Shown here: positions 57,935 to 64,000 of the stretch, piece by piece
Position numbering within the stretch: position 1 is the stretch's first letter
Layout of the letters: every line of letters begins with the position of its first letter
Assembly (NCBI GenBank): GCA_037367405.1
Contig: JAZKJV010008260.1
Location: 186,001-250,000, forward strand
Direction of reading: 5' to 3'
Length of the DNA: 64,000 nt
From: Ottelia alismoides
Lineage: Eukaryota > Streptophyta > Magnoliopsida > Alismatales > Hydrocharitaceae
The notes under the pieces: model-generated
Told to the model about the DNA's origin: nothing
Databases searched by the model: none
Seen by the model: only the letters and a program-made list of their open reading frames with translations
Position numbers and translations under genes: made by a program

Positions 57935-60900
57935 TGATGAATCTGCCATTCATCATCTTTATTAATTTATTTTAGCTCAAAATTGCTTCTGAAATACCTG
58001 TAAATATTAATAAATACATGTTTTTAGTATTCCTTATTCTTTTGTAAATATTGCATAAATATCATTTTTTAACCTCAAAGAAATAAATAAAGAAATAACA
58101 GAAAAATGAAGAAAATTAAGGCTATATATATGCAATAAAATAGAATGACTCTGACCTCGAGGGAAGGTCAAGACTTGATATGATCGATAAGGAATAAAGT
58201 AGGGGAGTAAGGCCCAGTGTAAAAAAATAAAAGAAAATCAGTTTCCTTCATTCACTATTCTTTAAGTGTACATTCATCATCATCATCATCATCATTCATC
58301 ATTATTTTGTATATATTCCTTCTACTATTTTATTTATCACCCAATTAATCTTAAATAAAAATATTTTCTTCTTGGAAGTTGTATACAAAAATAAGTTGTA
58401 AACATTAAAATAATTTCAAGAAGACTCTTGGTACATTACGTAAATAATGACATTTTGAAATAGCCGCATGACCAAATTTGTTAGATCCATATCTTCTTCA
58501 TAAAAACTCAAAATAAAGCAACTTAGTTTTATTGTACTCTAAATAAAATAAGCTTTAAAATCAATGTGGTTTTGCCAAAATCAGAGTTAAGATGTAAAAA
58601 ATGTTTATTTGGAGTGTATTGTATATTGTGCCTTTATTATACACTATATGAAATATATTCTTTTAGTTATTTTATGTATATTTGTGCATATATTGTATTT
58701 TTAAATATTTGTTTAAATTGTAATTTATTCATATATAATGCAAATAAAAATTACAAAAGCAAAAAGAATAAAAAATAAAATCTATGAAAATGATGTATAT
58801 TGTAAATATCTATATTTATTTAACCTAATAAGTTATTTTATAAAAATAAAATAAAAATATGAATAAAATCATTTAAAAATGTTGTCAATAAATAAAATAT
58901 TAAATTATGTATTTATTTGTAAAACTAAATTATTAAAAATCAATATGTTGTATGTATAGATAAAAATACATATGAATCAAGGGAATTATTTATTTTAATT
59001 TTTGTATGTAATTTATTTTATTTATTAAAAAACAATATAATAAATATTTTTTATTAATTAACATTTTTATTTATGTTATTTTTTAATTAAATTCATTTAG
59101 TACCTTATTTTTAATTTATTTACGTTTTTTGTTACTTTGTCCTCTAGTATATTGTCTTATTCGCCAAACATTTTGATTGGAGGACCCGGGTCAGTTGACG
59201 CAAGTCATCTCCCCTTTCTACCTGTCTGAAATAAAGATCCTTATTTAACCCATTTCCTTTCCGATCCACTCACCAAAATCACCCACTTCCTTCTTCAGTC
59301 CTGTTGTCCGATCACCCATCTCGTTTGCCCCCATCGAGCCTTGATCCACACACTTTTTCGATTTGAATTTGATTGTCCTCCTTCCTCTATTTATACTCTT
59401 AACGATCCCATCTTCCAATCTGATCCATTTTTCTGGAATTTCTTCATCTAAGGGTGTGCTTGGTGAGTTGAGGGCAGTGACAAGGCTTAAGCTCCTTCAC
59501 CCGGAGCATGAGGAAGTCTAGGAATTACATGATCCATACGCCACCAGAGCTCCACCTGGGGACGTCCAAGCTTCTCTGAACTCTACCGTAGATCGAGGCT
59601 TCAAACCCATTATGTTCATCTCTAGGTAATCCTAGGTAATCTCTTTAATCCTGCTTCATAGGTTCGTAATTTATTTTTTTAGTGTAACTTCGATCAACCT
59701 TCATCGATGCTCTGATCTTCACGATCGAAGCTCTTCTTCAATCATCCATATTCAACTCCGACCCTTTGCACATTCGTCATATCTTCTTCACCTTCCTCCA
59801 CAACCTATCCCCCTGCGATTGATCCAGATCTATGATTTAATCTCCCCTCCGATCACCCCGTAATAAGAGATACTCACTCATTCTAATTTCCTTCATTTTA
59901 GCCTAATAAGCTAGCTGGAATTCTTCTCCAATAATAATAAAAAAAATTACAGGTCTTTGGATGTGATTGGAGCGGATCAGCTTCATCTAGAGTTGAGCTA
60001 CAACCTTCAGAACACTTGGACATCTAGATTACGATCCCACGACCATCAGACGTCATTGAGCCTTCAAGATGATGGAGAGAAGCTGTAGGAATGTGAACTA
60101 ATCTTCAAGAGGAGCTCACGACCTTGATCGGTTGATCTACGACCGATTGAAGTTCGTAAGAGTCAACTTCACACTTGCTCTTCCAGCAGTTGTCAGAGCC
60201 TTCAGATCAAGAACTTAACTCCCATATCGCATCCAGTCTGTTTATCGAGCGCCAAATCTCCGCCTTCAGATCTGAACTATAGGAGCATGATCTAGTCATC
60301 TATCCCATACGGGGTTGTAACGTGCTATGTAAAGATTTGCTCCGCTATCCCCTTCTACTTCCTTCATTCGTAAATAAGGCATTTAAAGGACACATGTCAG
60401 TGAGTTGTTCTTTAAATAGTTGCATATTTTCCTCTTCATTTTATTTTAGTTGTAATTAAGTCATGTTTTATTTGTATAAACATCTTTCGAAGTGACATTT
60501 GGAGAATTTGCAATATAAGCCCTTTCTTTATGTGTTATTTTTTACATCCTACGAATAAAGCATTCACCATTTAGTCAATACCAATGCAACTCACGTGCAC
60601 TAGGCCATGAATTTTAGGTTCCAATTTAACAATTCACCCTAACTTTTATTATTTGTTATATATTAGTCCCAAAAATAACTTCTATTGATAATTAGTCCAT
60701 GTGAACCAGCTTTTTGATTTGTTTATTAATTGTAATTAATAATTAGCTAATTATCGTAATTAATTCCCTAATAAAAACCATAATCTCATGTTGAGTAGCA
60801 TTGTCACCAATAATTTCCGTTTTACATTTTATTTCATTTTACTATTTTTAAAAAATAAAAATACACATTAAATTCCATGTATGTCATTTTAATTCAAAAA

Positions 60901-61755
60901 AATACAAAAATTGAATAAAAAATTCTACAAAAATTTGGTATATATTTTTTACTTTATTCTAATTTCTATATAAATTCCATCTTTAAACTTCTTACAAAAA
61001 TAATAAAAACCACAAAACTTCGAAAAAATAAAAATTCAAAAAAAATCATAGAAAATCTCAAAAAATTCATAAAATAGCTTACTCGAAACATGGAAATTCA
61101 TCTTTGTTTATGTATATATTTACTATAATTTTTATTTTATTTCTTTTTTATAACCTAAAAATATATGTCTTGTTTTCTATTTTATACTTTCCCCATTCTA
61201 AATTAATTTGAAAATCCTAAAAAAACTAAGAATACTAAAAAAATCATAAAATAATAAAAAAAATCAAAAACTAAAACAAAATTATTTGTCTTTTCTGTAC
61301 ATTTTTCATATATTTTTAAAAATACAAAAAGTTTGTTGCTTTCTTTCTTTTATTCCTTTTTTATTTGTTTTATTAATTTAAAATATAAAAACATTTGCAA
61401 AAATTGAAAATCATTATAAAAATAAAAAATTAGGAAACCTTGAAAATATAAAAATTAAAAATTCTATAAAAATTAAAAAATATAAAAAAATCCATAAAAA
61501 CCACGAATAATTCAATAAAAAGAATCCTTTTTATTTCAGTGTTTTTTATTTAAATAACCCTTGCGATTTGTAGCCTCCCTGAGTTTGATCTAATACTCTA
61601 TGTAGGTAAATAAAAAACAAATTTAGTTCTCTTGCTCACATTTGATTGCTTTATTACCTTTGCTTGAGTGCTTAATAAAATTATTTTTGTTTGAGACTTT
61701 CTTTTGGTATGGACAATTGTTCACCTTGTAAACATTTCCATGTAATAATTACAGC
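57935..61755 (+). repeat. F 3' LTR (right edge approximate)
   Basis: Begins TGATGAATCTGCCATTCATCA after the PPT. Collinear with the LTR at 49861. The right end is placed near 61755 by the block GCCTCCCTGAGTTTGATC (about 61573), which in A and B lies a few hundred bases inside the LTR end. The exact CA end and TSD could not be fixed. 58273-58295 is a short ATC microsatellite; 60840-61560 is AT-rich low complexity. Confidence 0.65.
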
Positions 61756-62060
61756 CCATTAAAGTTAAAAAAAGAAGTTTGTGGCTGATGACTGGCCCTG
61801 ATGGTGTTTACTAGGATGGGTCAATTGCGTGTCATTACTCCACTTGTCGTTCACCTTCGCAATGTGGGGCAGAGGTGGGAAGAACGACTCGACAAAAAAT
61901 GGCTTGGACTCAGGGTGATAAACTCCCATCTGTTGTTGCCTCTACCGTTGCAGTACTTGGTCAGGGGGGCTACACATAGTACATGTGTTGGACTGGCGAT
62001 GACTACCCCAGACTCTATGGTTGATTTAGTTCTTTCTGTTTGACATGCGAGCCCACGACG
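61756..62060. other. Unassigned sequence right of F
   Basis: About 0.3 kb. An 80-codon plus-strand frame (61801-62043, MVFTRMGQLRVITPL...) lies here; no family recognised and no supporting neighbour, so not called a gene. Confidence 0.35.
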
Positions 62061-63930
62061 AGCCATTATGCAATAAATGTTATTGCAAATATCATTCCCT
62101 GATCTGAAATGAAGAATACATAATTTGCATAATAGATCCCTTAGTACAATTAGGGTTATGTACCATGGCCATCTTGATGATCATACAGCTGTTGATTCAA
62201 ATATTGAATCATAGAGGTTGGTGCTTGGATGAACATCTAATGAGTTAGATTGAGGACTCATCAAGCACCATCAAATGATTGTTAAGAGATTATCTCCAGC
62301 CTGAGTAGGAGATGGCAATCCTTTCTCAGTTAGGCTGATATCTGATCGACCTCTTGATGTAGGTCCTCTGCATAGGAATAGAGATTCGGAGGTGTCAGAT
62401 TAGTTAGGTCAAAGAGTTGATTTAACGAGATCGAGATTACCAAAGTCCTATATCATATGCTGTCATGATATAGGCACGCATCCTCTGACCGGAGACAGAT
62501 GTGTTACTATATGTCTGAGTATGTACATTTGGCAGACCAATATGATACTGACCTAATCAAGGTCTATACACCGGCGCGCTGGTGTGCATATAAGGGCATA
62601 TGAGTAATACGATCTCTCAAAGGGATCATACAGGTTCAGTTACTGAACCGGAAGACATGAGCTCACTCATGAGATATTGGGAAGAATCAAATTCCATGCG
62701 CATGGTCATCTCGCTCTGGAAGCTTGACTGAATTTGTAGGTTTGATATATATTTTTGGAAAGTATATGATCAAGACCTAGGTATGATATATGCTTTTGGA
62801 AAGTATATGATCGATACCGACTCCCAATGATCGAATGAGAAACTTACTGATAAAACCCTGAAGTAGACAGTGTAAAGTTGATCTAAAACTTCAGGTTTAT
62901 TCTGAGTCTTCTAGTATGCAGGATGTATAGGTATTAGGAATACCTGAGGGTGATGTGATCATAAACGATTGTATAACCATGACGCTTCCATTCCTAGGGA
63001 GTGATGGAACGGGTCTGGATTTTAGTGACTCCTCTCAGTAGAGAAGTAATCTGATCTTAGTCCAAATGTTGGACATTGATCTGAATGTGATTCAGATGCA
63101 ATGAGAAGATTAGATTTGCGGTCTTGATTTAATCAAGCATCTATGGGAGGCCCGCGATCTGGATTTGAGATATGATCTCAATATCCATGTCATTATACGT
63201 GGAACAATACAATCGCACTGTCCTTATCTCCAAGTATTCGCAGAGAAAGCGCATTATCCTTAAAAGAGTTCATGGGTAATTCTATTGTTGATATATGTAT
63301 CCGAGCATTGAGAAAATGGATAATTAAATGTGATTTAATTATCATGAATAATATGAATTTGATTCATATTATAAGGAGAGTTATCTTAGAAAATTAAATG
63401 TGATTTGATTATCAAAGATGTAAATAATGTAAATGTGATTCATATTATTTGAGCACAAGAGAATAAGTTATCCAATATAATTAAATGTGATTTTATTATT
63501 ATGGATAAGAATAATGTGGATAGTAATATCCAATTATTCATAATATATTATAAATGTGATTTATAATGTATTAGAGAGAGCTAATTATAATTTATATTTG
63601 TTGATTTATTATTATGTGTATTGGATACACATTGTGTAATAAATTGACAATGTAAATTATATGTTGTTTTGGGTTGTGAATATGATTCACAAATTTTCCA
63701 TGGCAAGATTGCAATATTCTAAAATATAACTGTGAATTATTTTTGAGGAATAAATAACCAACAAAAGTTGTTGGAAATAAATAATGGAGAAAATCAAGGA
63801 AGCATGCAATCTCATGGATTTCCATGAGATTGCCCCACATGGTATGTGGTGGGCGGCACCCATGTCCTATTAGGAATGGGTGGCCGTCCACCTTGGTGAT
63901 GCATGGGAGATTTGATCTCCATGCATATTC
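62060..63930. repeat. Array of short palindromes, mostly with 3-nt centres
   Basis: More than a dozen perfect or near-perfect inverted repeats. Perfect ones: 62069-62087, 62193-62211, 62633-62649, 62929-62945, 63079-63097, 63319-63343 (11-bp arms), 63348-63372 (11-bp arms), 63614-63632, 63674-63692, and 63806-63833 (13-bp arms, 2-nt centre). Near-perfect: 63542-63572. Centres are usually GTG, ATG or TTG. A 28-bp direct repeat (62744-62771, 62785-62812) is included. No frame. It may be part of an unrecognised LTR, perhaps of a Ty1/copia element; no end was found. Confidence 0.6.
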
Positions 63931-64000
63931 TCTCCTTTTTTATTGGATTGATTTATATTTGATTTTATCAATTATATTTTAATCTAAATTTGTTGGTTTT
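63931..64000. other. AT-rich end of window
   Basis: Continues the previous region; nothing recognisable. Confidence 0.4.

Noticed and set aside
59380..59400. CTATTTATAC as TATA box of the F LTR
   Set aside because: Not conserved at a matching place in the partner LTR, so unsupported.
61801..62043. 80-codon plus-strand frame
   Set aside because: No recognisable family, no supporting context, and a frame of similar length is open on the opposite strand.

Overview
This window is plant repeat DNA, almost certainly angiosperm heterochromatin. No host protein gene, rRNA or tRNA gene could be supported. What can be supported is a nest of Ty3/gypsy LTR retrotransposons of the Athila type. The evidence is Athila-like gag, protease (DNGS active site), reverse transcriptase (FMDD), RNase H and integrase (HHCC, D,D-35-E), primer-binding sites resembling tRNA-Asp (TGGCGTCGTTGTCGGGG), polypurine tracts of the form AAGTATAGGGGG, long LTRs with TG..CA ends, and 5-bp target-site duplications (TSDs). 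Organism and chromosome cannot be named from this.

Layout. Family A (minus strand, LTR about 3.5 kb) spans 1-44475 as three LTRs: A0 (tail, 1-701), A1 (1106-35473, split in three) and A2 (40943-44475). A0 and A1 are joined by a 0.4-kb relic. A1 and A2 flank a 5.5-kb interior that keeps gag/protease traces but has lost RT, RNase H and integrase. Family B (minus, 2714-23048, TSD CATGC) sits inside A1. It is itself a three-LTR compound: LTR1, a nearly intact gag-pol interior, LTR2, a second interior reduced to its 3' untranslated part, LTR3. Element C (plus, 24089-35205, TSD GTAAT) is a complete but decayed Athila with 1.5-kb LTRs, also inserted in A1. To the right of A lies an older plus-strand unit: E (end of gag, protease, RT, RNase H, no integrase; 44476-49860), an LTR (49861 to about 53620), F (integrase only; about 53700-57934) and a last LTR (57935 to about 61755). 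A interrupts E at the end of gag, so the 5' part of E should lie left of the window. Insertion order by nesting is E/F, then A, then B and C; LTR divergence judged by eye agrees. From about 62060 to the end is an unclassified stretch packed with short palindromes.

How the parts work together. In an active copy, LTR promoters (TATA boxes in B and C) drive one RNA; gag-protease-RT-RNase H-integrase is made as a polyprotein; tRNA primes at the PBS; the PPT primes plus-strand DNA; integrase inserts the copy. Here every copy is dead. B keeps a single reading frame of 2165 codons broken only by ten stop codons and no frameshift; C, E and F carry frameshifts and lost catalytic residues.

The most interesting signal is in the 3' untranslated part of A, B, E and F. 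It is an ordered array of hairpins, each ending in a copy of the element's own polypurine tract, followed by one long hairpin, with compensatory stem changes and G-U pairs on the sense strand. C keeps a single such tract. The internally deleted B copy joins its primer-binding site exactly to the base where DNA primed at this internal tract would start.
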